24,718 bases of DNA from the NCBI GenBank assembly GCA_024811115.1, contig JAKOGH010001092.1, positions 1-24,718 of the forward strand, given 5' to 3'. This stretch comes from Terana coerulea (taxonomy: Eukaryota; Basidiomycota; Agaricomycetes; Polyporales; Phanerochaetaceae). This document shows, in pieces, positions 9,735 to 18,691 of the stretch; the first letter of the stretch is position 1; each line of letters begins with the position of its first letter. A program made the position numbers and the translations under genes. The notes under the pieces were generated by a model that was not told where the DNA came from, made no database searches, and was given only the letters and a program-made list of their open reading frames with translations.

Positions 9735-10111
9735 TTCGAGCCTACGATGGGAGGCAGGGTCGAATTCTCGTTGAAGGGTACAAGTTGCGCCTGCTCATTA
9801 GGGAAGGCTGAAATGCTGAACATGTTCATGTGTACGCATGGGCTTCAGTTACGGTGACATTCACCGAGATTGCAGATCAGACATCACACGACGCAAAAGC
9901 TACAGTAGTTTAAAACGCCTGTGTCAATTCTGGAAAAGATATACTAGTACACAGGTATGAGAGAGAGAGGAACTATTATAGTACAAGGCATTGCGAGATT
10001 AGAGATACGACAGCGATGAGAGATGGAGGAAAACATAGCACAACGGCGACAAGACGATGAGATGATGCGAGGCAAGACGGGACAGATGAGGCAGGGAGGC
10101 AATCAGGCGAT
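9735..10111. other. Intergenic and 3' UTR of copy B
   Basis: The right half, read on the - strand, resembles the 3' UTR of copy C (CGCTGTCGTA followed by TCTAATCTCG), so it is the transcribed tail of copy B. No gene is seen in the left half. Confidence 0.5.
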
Positions 10112-11258
10112 CTACGCGAGAATGCTGAATCGCAATTGTGTCTTGCCGTCAACCTGCACCGGTTCGCAGACAACCTTCTCCATGTTGTCGACCAAGAAGT
10201 GCGCGCCGCAGTTCTCGATCTTCGAACGTTCGTGCGAGGTGCAGACGGCGATGACCGTCGCACCTGAGGCAACGCCGGCGCGGATGCCCGAGGGCGAGTC
10301 CTCGAAGACGACGCACTTCTTCGCGTCGAAGCCGAGCTCCTTGGCGGCGAGCAGGAACGGGTCGGGCGCGGGCTTGCCGGCCTTGAGACGCTTATCGTCC
10401 GCAGTGATGGTGACCTTGGGCGGCGTGATACCGACACGAGTCATGCATCCGTAGGCTGTGAAGAACCAAGATAAGCAACACGAAGATAGGAAAGCTTAAA
10501 CAGGCACACTCACCATAGGTCTTTGCACCCGAAGTCGCGACAGCGTAGTGGCCGTTGGGGATGGACGAGATCATCCTCTTCACACCGGGCAGGATGCGCA
10601 CGGAGCGGTCGACGGCGGTCGCCTCGAGCTGCCACGCCGCGAGCTGGTCCTTCTGGAGCTTGCCCTCCTGCTCGAGCATCTCCTGGTGGTTCTCCTCCAT
10701 GATCGGGTCGTCGAACGTCGCCTGCTCGTGCTCGCGCAGCGCGGACATCGTCAGCAGCCCGCTGAGGCGGCCGAGGAACGACGGGCGGCGGAGCTGGGTC
10801 AGCTGCGCGATGCCGCCGGCGAAGGACGGGGCACGGGAGGACATGCGCGACGAGGGCGCGGAGCTCGAGGGCGTCAGGTTGGGAGTCGTCGCGCCGGAGT
10901 CGATGGGGGTCGCGGGCTGTGAACCGGGACCGTGCGTGTTGTACGCGTCGGCGAAGAAGAGGATGGACTCTTCGAAGTTCTGCACCTCGTCGTCCATCTC
11001 GTGCGCCTTGATGTGCGGCTTGAACTGAGCGAGGTTGTCGACAGCGCGCTTGCCGTGTGTCGCTGCGATCACGTAGGCTGGGTCCTGCCCAATGTCCTTG
11101 GCGACTTTGCCCCACGCGGCCTCGACGGCGGAGATGGAGTCGGTAAGAGTACCGTCCTTGAGCAAATGTCAGCACTTTGGCGACTGAGAGTACTGGAAGC
11201 GACTCACCATGTCGAAGAGGACGGCATCAGCGTAGAACTGGGATGCGACTTGGGACAT
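10112..11258 (-). CDS. HAD phosphatase copy B (DOG/GPP-type sugar/glycerol-phosphate phosphatase), intact
   Basis: Exons on the - strand: 11258-11208, 11156-10514, 10455-10112; introns of 51 and 58 nt, GT-AG; 345 aa with all frames open. HAD motifs: I FDMDGTLTDS (nucleophile Asp and general acid Asp, split by intron 1), II VATSGAKTY, III the Lys of AGKPAPDPF, IV VVFEDSPSGI. The family, which includes yeast DOG1/2 and GPP1/2, removes phosphate from 2-deoxyglucose-6-phosphate, glycerol-3-phosphate or related sugar phosphates in the cytosol using Mg2+. Yeast members are about 250 aa; this one carries roughly 90-100 extra residues, Ser/Thr/Pro-rich then acidic, between the cap start and motif II, including RRPSF. 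B is the most diverged of the four in this insert (GGIAQLTQLRRPSF, REHEQATFDDP). Its promoter has the shared TGACGTCA and TATA. Substrate unknown. Confidence 0.92.
11157..11207 (-). other. Intron 1 of copy B, between the two catalytic aspartates
   Basis: 51 nt, GTGAGT donor, AAG acceptor, phase 0. It separates FDM from DGT of motif I, the same place as in A, C and D. Confidence 0.85.
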
Positions 11259-11399
11259 GTTGAGTACGAGAGTGGGTGGTGGTATGTGGTCGTAGAAGGG
11301 TATTTTTGGTGAGTGATCCTAAGCTGTAGTGGGTGTGCAGAGGATGAGAGGTGTGTAAAAGACGACTGTCTGGTCGTTTAGCAGCGGAGGCCATGGTCC

Positions 11400-11406
11400 T
11401 TATATA
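11400..11406 (-). promoter_or_regulatory. TATA box of copy B
   Basis: TATATAA on the - strand, about 142 bases upstream of the ATG. Confidence 0.65.
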
Positions 11407-11438
11407 CGTTTGCACGCCGCTTGCCCTGCTTCGGAATT

Positions 11439-11446
11439 TGACGTCA
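11439..11446 (-). promoter_or_regulatory. TGACGTCA ATF/CREB-type bZIP site, copy B
   Basis: Perfect octamer 32 bases upstream of the TATA box, closer than in the other copies (48-54). Unlike A, C and D, no TGAGTCA element was seen further upstream. Confidence 0.65.
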
Positions 11447-13877
11447 AGGGCCAACGCACTGGCTGCCGAAGCGGTGCCTTGGGCGTGTCGAACAGGAAAT
11501 TTGTGAGTTTCTGTTCATCCAACAAGCACGGAAGCGGCAGCGGTGGAGCGCTCATGAGCCAATCCAAACCAAGATCGGAGGCGCGGATTTCATGCCGAGG
11601 GATCGGACGGCGGTTCGCCGCCGCATCGGGAGGGCATCGGCACACGTCCGCCCCCGGCAAAAGATAACGCGGCACGCGAGCGCCCCTCGAAGCGACCCCA
11701 ATCGGGCCGAGTGCTGCCTTTTCGGGACACCGACAGCCATCGATGGGCTTTGCTGCACGTCTTCCTCGGCGCGCCGCGCGCAGTCGGGTGGGCTTGACAA
11801 CCGCCGCCGACGCGGCCGCCGCCCGACGCACGGCCCATTTTGGATCACCCGTATTTCTATTTCCCTGGTGGTGTTTTTGGGGCACCTTTCTCTCATCTGC
11901 TCGGCACACGCTCCAACGGCTCTGTGAGGAGCCACCTGGCGCAGAGCAGCCCCTGCGCTGAAGGCAGTGCACCGGTCCCACCACGTTCGTCAGCCAGCGA
12001 GCACGCACCCCGAGCGGCTGGGCCGCGACAGTCACCCTGGATTCCGTGATGGGTGGAGGCGAAGGCAGAAGGCGCGCGGCAGCGCCACCAAGGTGCGCTT
12101 TGCGGACGCCACAATCCAGCGCCTGATAAGGCAACCGAGGCGATCAAAAGCCAGCAGGTTGGCGCCACACAATCAGTCTCCTCGGTCGCGCAGCACGCCG
12201 TCGTTCCTGGCGAGCCAAGCCCCTCGCGCTGACGACCGCCCTTCGTTCCCGCCGGCCGCGACGACCAAAAACGCAGGAAAATCCCTTCAAAGCACAATCG
12301 CTAGCCTGAGCGGGTGGACATGACAGCGCAGAGATTTGCTATGTCGGCGGTTGGGCTCTGCGAGCTGTGGAGCGGGGTGCTTATGTTAGGCGAGAAGCTT
12401 TTCGCGCCACTGACAAGGATCACCTACGCTTGCATCCGCATTTGGACAACCTGGTCGAAAATACGAAGGTTGCCCTCGGCAACTTTGATCGGATGGGCGA
12501 CCACTCGGGTCGCGAGCCCAATCGTCGGCACGCGGCGTTCGCACCCCAATTACACCGGGCACAGAAGACGAGCCTCTCCACTTGCGTGAAATACGCTCAC
12601 GAAAGACCTGCGCCAAGAAGGGCTCTATGTGCGCATTTTTCTGATCGTGCGTGATTGGCGACAAGCGTGCTACTCGCCAGCGTGTCGCGGCGACGAGCGT
12701 GTCGGATGCCGTGCGTGCGCGTGCGTGGAGACTGCATCGTGATAAGAAAGCGTCGAAACCACCTTCGCAGGACAAGGGACGCGGGCGGGGGCGGACGAGT
12801 GGGACAGGTGGAGACCATAACGGGTCCGAGTGAACCTTCCTGGTGGGACGGCGCGCAAAACAAGGCGCAAAACACTTTGCACTGGGAGATACGACGCAGG
12901 GAGATTTCGGCGACATATGAGTGGATATGGCAAATGGGTGGCGAGCGCACACGCGGCAGGATGTGGCAGCTCGGCTAACTGATCGTTATTAGCGCATTAG
13001 CGCGCGGAGGTGAGGATCGAAGATATCGAAGGCGCATTTCCGCGGCGCCGACGCTGCATCATCCCCCCCATTTCTTGCAATCAACCACGGCTTCTCAGGA
13101 ACACGAGCGAGGGTGACACGGCGCAGCGCGAAGGAAGAAGGACCCGAAGCACGGCGTGTGTGCGAGATGCTGAAAGGCGTCATAGCACAGCTAGGGATAG
13201 TAGCCTAAATGACGGTGACGCAGCTGTGCTCGCTTCCAGTGCGCCGTTTCGCTACGCCTTCGCTACGTACACTCGAGTGCAGAGGTGCAACAGGACGAGT
13301 ATGCAGTGGAGTGCGCCCGTGTTTCTTCGCATGGGCGAACACATCTTTCCCAGGCCAGCCGCAAGCCCTCGGAGATGTTCTCGTGAGCGCACTCAGCTGG
13401 ACGACTCCCGCCGTCACCTGCCTCGCCGCCCTGGGACGGACTCGCACGGCCGTAAGTACGGCGACTGAATCCGCGCAAAGCATTCCTCCGCCGCCTCTCT
13501 ATCAACGGGATCGGAATGAAAAGGAAGTCTGCGTTTGCCACCCTCGAGCATCCCGGGCACTTGGTTGGCTGCGACGCCCGGCATCTCAGGTGGACGCGGG
13601 CAGGCATAACCCACGTAAACGGGGTGCGCGTCACGCGAACATGTTCCAACCCTCGATATGTCCTCCTTGTCTCTTCTCGTACATTGACTCAAATGCCCCT
13701 TGATATGTCGCGCCGTGTGCAGTGCCTATCTCCTTTCCATATACGTGTCGTTGTGGGGCCGTTGCTGAGAACACGCGCCCGGTGACTATTCATACATTGA
13801 GATCTCAGGTGTGCCGCGCGCCGCCAGGTCCGGTCAATACCGTCTTTGGTACCAAGCAGCTCTTTGCGATAGCATTA
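11447..13877. other. 2.4 kb upstream of copy B, no gene recognised
   Basis: GC-rich sequence with many overlapping open frames on both strands (the longest is a 244-codon frame, 11400-12134 on the - strand, which runs through the copy B promoter). None has a known domain, a convincing start or a consistent splice pattern. Either distal promoter DNA or decayed repeats. Confidence 0.45.
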
Positions 13878-14087
13878 GGGCATTTTGGCACCGGGATATA
13901 TCCATGCCCTTTTAGGAAGGCTTCCTAAAGAGGTTGCCATCACCGCAGCATCTGAGGGTGCGCTCCTATTGGTCTGTGGGGTGAGGCAGGGCGTCCAGGA
14001 GTCTGCCTCGGGTCCCGCCGTGATAGCGTCTCTTTTAGGCAGCCTTCCTGATATGGGCATAGATATATCCCGGCTGCCAAAATGCCC
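13878..14087. mobile_element. MITE 1, 210 bp, long terminal inverted repeats, TA target duplication
   Basis: The ends are GGGCATTTTGGCA and its complement TGCCAAAATGCCC. The inverted repeat continues inward for about 70 bases with few differences (CCGGGATATATC, ATGCCC, AGGAAGGCT, CCTAAA, ATCAC). TA lies directly outside both ends (13876-13877 and 14088-14089), the duplication made by Tc1/mariner-type transposases. No transposase is encoded. Orientation cannot be assigned. Confidence 0.82.
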
Positions 14088-14555
14088 TATTGGCCCATCG
14101 ATGCTCCCGGTGCTGCCTTCGTATGTTCTTCATTCTAGCCATTAGCTATATCACATGTCGGTTTTAGCGTAGTGGCATTCATAACTACTGAATTGTACGC
14201 ACGTCAAGCAGCTCTATCAGACCCCAATTCACTCTCTGCCGCTGTTCCTGGTCGCCCAGCGCCTCGGGCGTGTGTCAGAGAGATCTCCACAGACGGTCGC
14301 AGGCGAAGCACCCACTGTTCCAACGGGGTTTCGGTGTCTCCACCCGGGCGTGACCACGATCGGGCAGCGCGCGATGCACGCGAGATACACGCCCGCGACT
14401 TGCTGAAAATGTCGCAGGCGTGGCCCCACCAACGCTGCGAGCACGAAACAGGCAGGCGGGCTGCCTGATGTTCGCACCGCGCTGCACCACCCGGAAAGGC
14501 CGCCCCACTCGCCGTCGCAAATCCCGCAGCGTTATCTGCGCTAGAAATGCGACTA
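14088..14555. other. Spacer between two MITEs, no gene recognised
   Basis: About 470 bases with short open frames only; none recognisable. Confidence 0.45.
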
Positions 14556-14760
14556 CAGTGTCTTGCAGGAAAAAGTGCAGTCGGGCGATATTTCCGCGTT
14601 GTTTGTACCGTACAAACTTATGCCTTTTAGGGTAACTTGGACGGTCTCGCCCGGAGACCCGCCGCTTCTGGCCCATCATCCCAACCTTATAAGGCAATAA
14701 TTTGTACGGGACAAACAACGTGAAATATCGCCCGACTGCACTTTTTCCTGCAAGACACTG
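14556..14760. mobile_element. MITE 2, 205 bp, near-identical terminal inverted repeats, TA target duplication
   Basis: The ends are CAGTGTCTTGCAGG and its complement. The arms match for about 60 bases with about two substitutions (GTGCAGTCGGGCGATATTT, then CGTTGTTTGT, CCGTACAAA). TA flanks both sides (14554-14555 and 14761-14762). Ends beginning CAGT next to TA are common in fungal pogo/Fot1-like Tc1/mariner elements. No transposase is encoded. The terminal sequence differs from MITE 1, so it is another family. The high arm identity suggests a younger insertion. Confidence 0.85.
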
Positions 14761-14762
14761 TA

Positions 14763-15599
14763 GGTTGCGCATGCCATGGCGTCGTTCCGCGATCGCGTCT
14801 CGCGGTGTGTCGGCGGAGTCAGCAGAGCTGAGCGTGCGCCGTCCGAGTCGGCGCCACGACGGCCCACGTTTCGGGGGTGCATACTGTACTGTACGAAGAC
14901 GTGTTTCGCCCCGCGCGGACGGAAGCTTGGAAGTATCAGACGGCGCTGCGACGTTTTGTCATCTTTGGTAAGTGTGAGGCTGTGTAAGGTGCTGGAAGGA
15001 GAGCAGGCCGCTCGTCCTACGGAGGCGCCGCCCTTGCACGGATGTCCGACGTGGGAAGGCACGATAGCACACCGGAGTTTGCTGGGGTGCGCGGAGTGGC
15101 TGTCCAAGCAGGCAATTCTATGCGTGCACAGGCATTGAAACGGGAAGATGACGAGAAGCAGCGAAATGTAACGTACTGGGCTGCACAGACAGCCGTCTGT
15201 TACCCTCTGGATGTTGGCAAAGTCTTGAAGCTTGAAGGTACACATACGGGCCTACGAGCGATTACTTAGCAGGTTCTGCATACGTTAGGCAGTCATTGAA
15301 CTCCAGATGGCATGTACAGTGCGCGATGGTTGTTAGAGAAGTGAACGAAGCGTTGCAAGATACCCGTGCAACAGGTGCACTGGTAACTTACGATGCCTTG
15401 TTCACCCTCAGCCCCCTCCCGTACCGTCCCATCACAGCAGCCCTGCCTGGCATTTCCCACTTGCCAGGGAAAGCCAACCATTCGTCGCGTTCCGTCCTTT
15501 GCAGCATCGTTGCAGGAGGCTGGACTCGCGCCGCCTGCCTCTGGCGTATTGAATGAGCTACTAGCTTCAAGCTCCAGGTGCGTACAAGTGGCCTTCTTG
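14763..15599. other. Intergenic, no gene recognised
   Basis: Open frames of up to 189 codons occur on either strand but overlap each other and one runs across MITE 2, so they are not believable genes. Nothing else seen. Confidence 0.45.
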
Positions 15600-15727
15600 G
15601 ACGTCGTAGGGGCAGAGGTAGGGCTATCGCGTCGGGACAGGGAGGTTCGTTTCCAGTCAGCGGCTCGTCGCAGGCGCAGAGAGGTCGGTCACCGCCGGGC
15701 AGTGCCTGATGCGCCGCGCCGATCTGC

Positions 15728-15734
15728 TGAGTCA
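15728..15734 (+). promoter_or_regulatory. TGAGTCA bZIP (AP-1/Gcn4-type) site, copy C
   Basis: Within GATCTGCTGAGTCAGC, a string also present before A and D. It is 396 bases upstream of the TGACGTCA site. Confidence 0.5.
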
Positions 15735-16130
15735 GCCGATCAGCGGAACGTCCGACTCGTCATTCCGAGCCTCCGCTCCCGACTGTTGACTCCGAACTCC
15801 CGCGTGCGCAAGGAGCGGCCCCTGCCCTCGAGGCTCGCGCCCCTCCGCCGGGCTCTGGGGCCTTTGATCGAATCGATCCCACTGGCCGTCTTCATTATTA
15901 TTTTCACTCGCCCTCCTCGCCCGCCGTGTCCCCGCGGTTATGGATCCCTATCTCCGGGCGTGCTACGTCACGATATCGCCCAGGCGCTGAGAAGCGCAAT
16001 ATCTGGCATATCCGCACGAGCGTGCTCGCCGGTATGTTTTCGTGGGCTCAAGCGGGCTCCACGGGCTCTGCAGGCTCACTGGGGCCGCTTCTGGAAGCCT
16101 AGACGGCCTCTCGCAGCGCCGCTGGTACGT

Positions 16131-16138
16131 TGACGTCA
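16131..16138 (+). promoter_or_regulatory. TGACGTCA ATF/CREB-type bZIP site, copy C
   Basis: Perfect octamer, followed by a TCCGAG(G/T)GTCTGGCAGAGCTCA region shared with D; 48 bases before the TATA box. Confidence 0.7.
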
Positions 16139-16186
16139 AATCCGAGGGTCTGGCAGAGCTCATTTTTTTTTGCTGGTAGGAAAACA

Positions 16187-16193
16187 TATATAA
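16187..16193 (+). promoter_or_regulatory. TATA box of copy C
   Basis: TATATAA, 130 bases upstream of the ATG, with flanking AAAACATATATAAGCA nearly the same as in D. Confidence 0.7.
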
Positions 16194-16316
16194 GCAGCAT
16201 GCCCGCCGCTACTGAACCACAGAACATTCGTCTCTTACAGACCTTTCCTCCTCACACACTCAGATCCTAGGATCTCTCACCCAAACCACCTCTACCCGAC
16301 TTCGCACATTCACAGC

Positions 16317-17467
16317 ATGTCTCAAGTCGCATCCCAGTTCCACGCCGACGCTGTCCTTTTCGACATGGTATGTCCCCCAGTCTCCTGATATTCTATGCCA
16401 TAATACTCACCCTCCTTTGCAGGACGGTACGCTCACCGACTCCATCGCCGCCGTCGAGGCCGCCTGGGGCAAGGTCGCAAAAGATATCGGGCAGGACCCG
16501 GCCTACGTGATTGCAGCCACACATGGCAAGCGCGCCGTCGATAACCTCGCCCAGTTCAAGCCGCACATCAAGGCGCACGAGATTGATGACGAGGTGCAAT
16601 CATTCGAAGAGTCCATCCTCTTCTTCGCCGACGCATACAACACCCACGGCCCCGGCTCATGCACGCCCTCGCCCGTCGACTCGACCGCCACGACACCCAG
16701 CCTCACCCCGAGCCTCTCGGCCTCGTCCTCCACGACGTCCTCTCGCGCTTCGTCCCGCGCCTCGTCCTTCAGTGCCGGGATGCTCAACCCATCACGCCGC
16801 CCGTCGTTCGCCACACGCCTGAGCGGGATGCTCACGATGGCGGCCGTGCGCGAGGAGCCCGCGTTCGACGACCCGGCGATGGAGGAGGCGCACGAGGACA
16901 TGCTCGCGCAGGAGAGCAAGATCCTCCAGAAGGACCAGCTGCATGCGTGGCAGGTCGAAGCCGCCAACGTCGACCGCGCTGTACGCATCCTCCCTGGTGT
17001 GAAAAAGATGATCTCTTCCATCCCCGACGGCCACTACGCTGTTGCAACTTCCGGCGCAAAGACATATGGTGAGTTCCTTGCTCTAGCCTGATGGAGAACG
17101 CGTCGCTCATTTGACTACTCCAGCGTACGGTTGCATGACGCGCGTCGGCATCACCCCACCCAAGGTGACGATCACCGCGTGCGACAAGCGTCTCAAGGCC
17201 GGCAAGCCTGCGCCTGACCCCTTCCTGCTCGCCGCGAAGGAGCTCGGCTTCGACGCGAAGAAGTGCGTCGTCTTCGAGGACTCGCCGTCCGGCATCCGCG
17301 CGGGCGTCGCGTCGGGTGCGACGGTCATCGCGGTGTGCACCTCGCACGAGCGATCGAAGATCGAGAACTGCGGCGCGCACTACCTCGTCGACAACATGGA
17401 GAAGGTTGTCTGCGAACCCGTAGAGGTTGATGGCAAGACGCAGCTCCGGTTCAGCATCCTTGCGTAG
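16317..17467 (+). CDS. HAD phosphatase copy C (DOG/GPP-type sugar/glycerol-phosphate phosphatase), intact
   Basis: Exons 16317-16367, 16423-17068, 17124-17467; two 55-nt GT-AG introns; 346 aa. Catalytic residues: Asp16 and Asp18 in FDMDGT (intron 1 lies exactly between Met17 and Asp18), Thr226/Ser227 in VATSGAKTY, Lys260 in AGKPAPDPF, and Glu284/Asp285 in VVFEDSPSGI. Residues about 85-190 form an insertion absent from yeast GPP1/DOG: several S/T-P sites (CTPSPVDS, TTPSLTPS), a Ser/Arg-rich stretch, RRPSF with Ser145, then an acidic helix-like segment. Position 252 is Cys (TACDKR) where A and B have Asp. The start is chosen because MSQVASQF is conserved in A and B and in modified form in D. 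It is followed, after an inserted foldback repeat, by an F-box gene on the same strand. Predicted soluble and cytosolic (no signal or membrane segment). Substrate not determined by sequence. Confidence 0.93.
16368..16422 (+). other. Intron 1 of copy C, between the two catalytic aspartates
   Basis: 55 nt, GTATGT donor, TTGCAG acceptor, phase 0. The sequence is closely similar to intron 1 of copy A (GTATGTCCCC, AGTCTCCT, ATACTCACC) but not to that of D. Confidence 0.88.
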
Positions 17468-17798
17468 AGCGAGCATCATTTCTCTTCTGAACTTTACCGT
17501 ATATTTTCGTCGCATTTGTACCTCGCTGTCCATCATCCCCATTCGCTGTCGTAAATCTAATCTCGTACCATCTTGTGTAGTATACCTCTTGCATCCACAG
17601 TGTTTGCGCATGTAGTCTTGCTCCGAATAGACATAAATCATCTCATAGACATTCTCTGCATAATCCGGCCTCACGACAACTCTGTTTCCTTACGCTGTCG
17701 GATATTTCTCTTCCACTTACCTTCGTTGTATGCCCGACCGTCAGAGTAAGTAGGTTATAAATGATGCGCTACGCAAGTGCCACAAGCTAGATTCGAGG
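17468..17798 (+). other. 3' UTR and downstream flank of copy C
   Basis: Similar to the equivalent regions of A and D (CCATCATCCCC, GCTGTCG, TGTGTAGTAT, ATCCACA). No gene. Confidence 0.55.
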
Positions 17799-18424
17799 TA
17801 TATACAAGGTTCGGATCAACTGTTATCCAACCTTTGCTCGTATATTGTCGGCAACGGAGGGCGTTCAGCGGTAGTCTTGATCAAGTCGCGGAGCCCTTGG
17901 CGGGTGTGGGCCATTCTTCCCAATTTGGAAGTAAGCGCCCGCACCAGGACGCGTCTTGTGAGATGGAACGCGTGTATTGCTGCCCTCAAACGCTAATTCC
18001 GGTGGAAATATCAACGTCAAAGGTCTCCAATATATATCTTGTACTTGCTCGAATATTTTGACGATGTTTTCTTGGGACGGGACCAAGCAAGCCTTGGCTC
18101 GCTGAGGCTGAGACGGTGTAAGGCCGAACACAGTCCTAATCCGAAGCAGAACAAATTATTAAAATTATGAAAAGATTCAAAGACCTACGAGCTTTACACG
18201 GCTCAATTTTTGGTCTTCCTAGTAGCCGGTGGTCTCCGTACAAGAGGACAAACGGTCTCAAGCGAAGGCTTCGGGCGGGCGCTAGATTGCCAAATTGGGC
18301 GAAATGCCCCTCCCCCTGCGAGGGCGCCCGCGACTTCAAGTTGATGCAGACTATATACAAGGTTCGGATCGACTGTCATCCAACCTTTGCTCGTATATTG
18401 TCGGAAACGGAACTAGTTCAGCGG
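17799..18424. repeat. Foldback repeat flanked by 73-bp direct repeats
   Basis: Direct repeats 17799-17871 and 18352-18424 start TATATACAAGGTTCGGATC and align without gaps (66 of 73 identical by eye). Between them a 480-bp insert has imperfect inverted arms of about 70-80 bp (17872-17942 against 18273-18351), sharing GCGGGCGCT, CCAAATTGGG and GCGACTT blocks. No coding sequence. It lies exactly in the part of the C/F-box cassette missing from the D/F-box cassette, so it explains most of the spacing difference. The direct repeats are too long for ordinary target duplications. Confidence 0.65.
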
Positions 18425-18691
18425 ACTGATCGGATTAACGGCCGTACGGAAGGGCATCACAATATTAATGGTAAGCGCTCTGCGGCACGAGCGACAACGA
18501 GCGACGTTGTCCTTCCCAATTCCTAACCAATTCTCACAAGCTCATTGCTGAAACGGTGACATTTCTCACCATCGCAAGGCTGAAGGAATACAGTCAGCTC
18601 AAGTTAAGTATCACTCGAGTGTCCAACACCACACTGATACTGGATGATTGAAGATTACCATCGTAGCCCTCTACACAGAAAGCAATTGAGC

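Noticed and set aside
11400..12134. 244-codon open frame on the - strand upstream of copy B
   Set aside because: Runs through the TATA and TGACGTCA sites of copy B, no known motif, and overlapping frames are equally long.
12386..12952. 188-codon open frame on the - strand
   Set aside because: Low-complexity Arg/Pro/Ser composition, no homologous pattern, overlapped by open frames on both strands.
15393..16133. 246-codon open frame upstream of copy C (+ strand)
   Set aside because: No recognisable domain; it covers the bZIP sites and core promoter of copy C, is not kept open in the related upstream blocks of A and D, and has compositional bias typical of GC-rich non-coding DNA.
16832..17674. 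280-codon open frame on the - strand across phosphatase copy C
   Set aside because: Antisense shadow of GC-rich exons; it crosses intron 2 of the real gene, and equivalent frames in other copies are broken.
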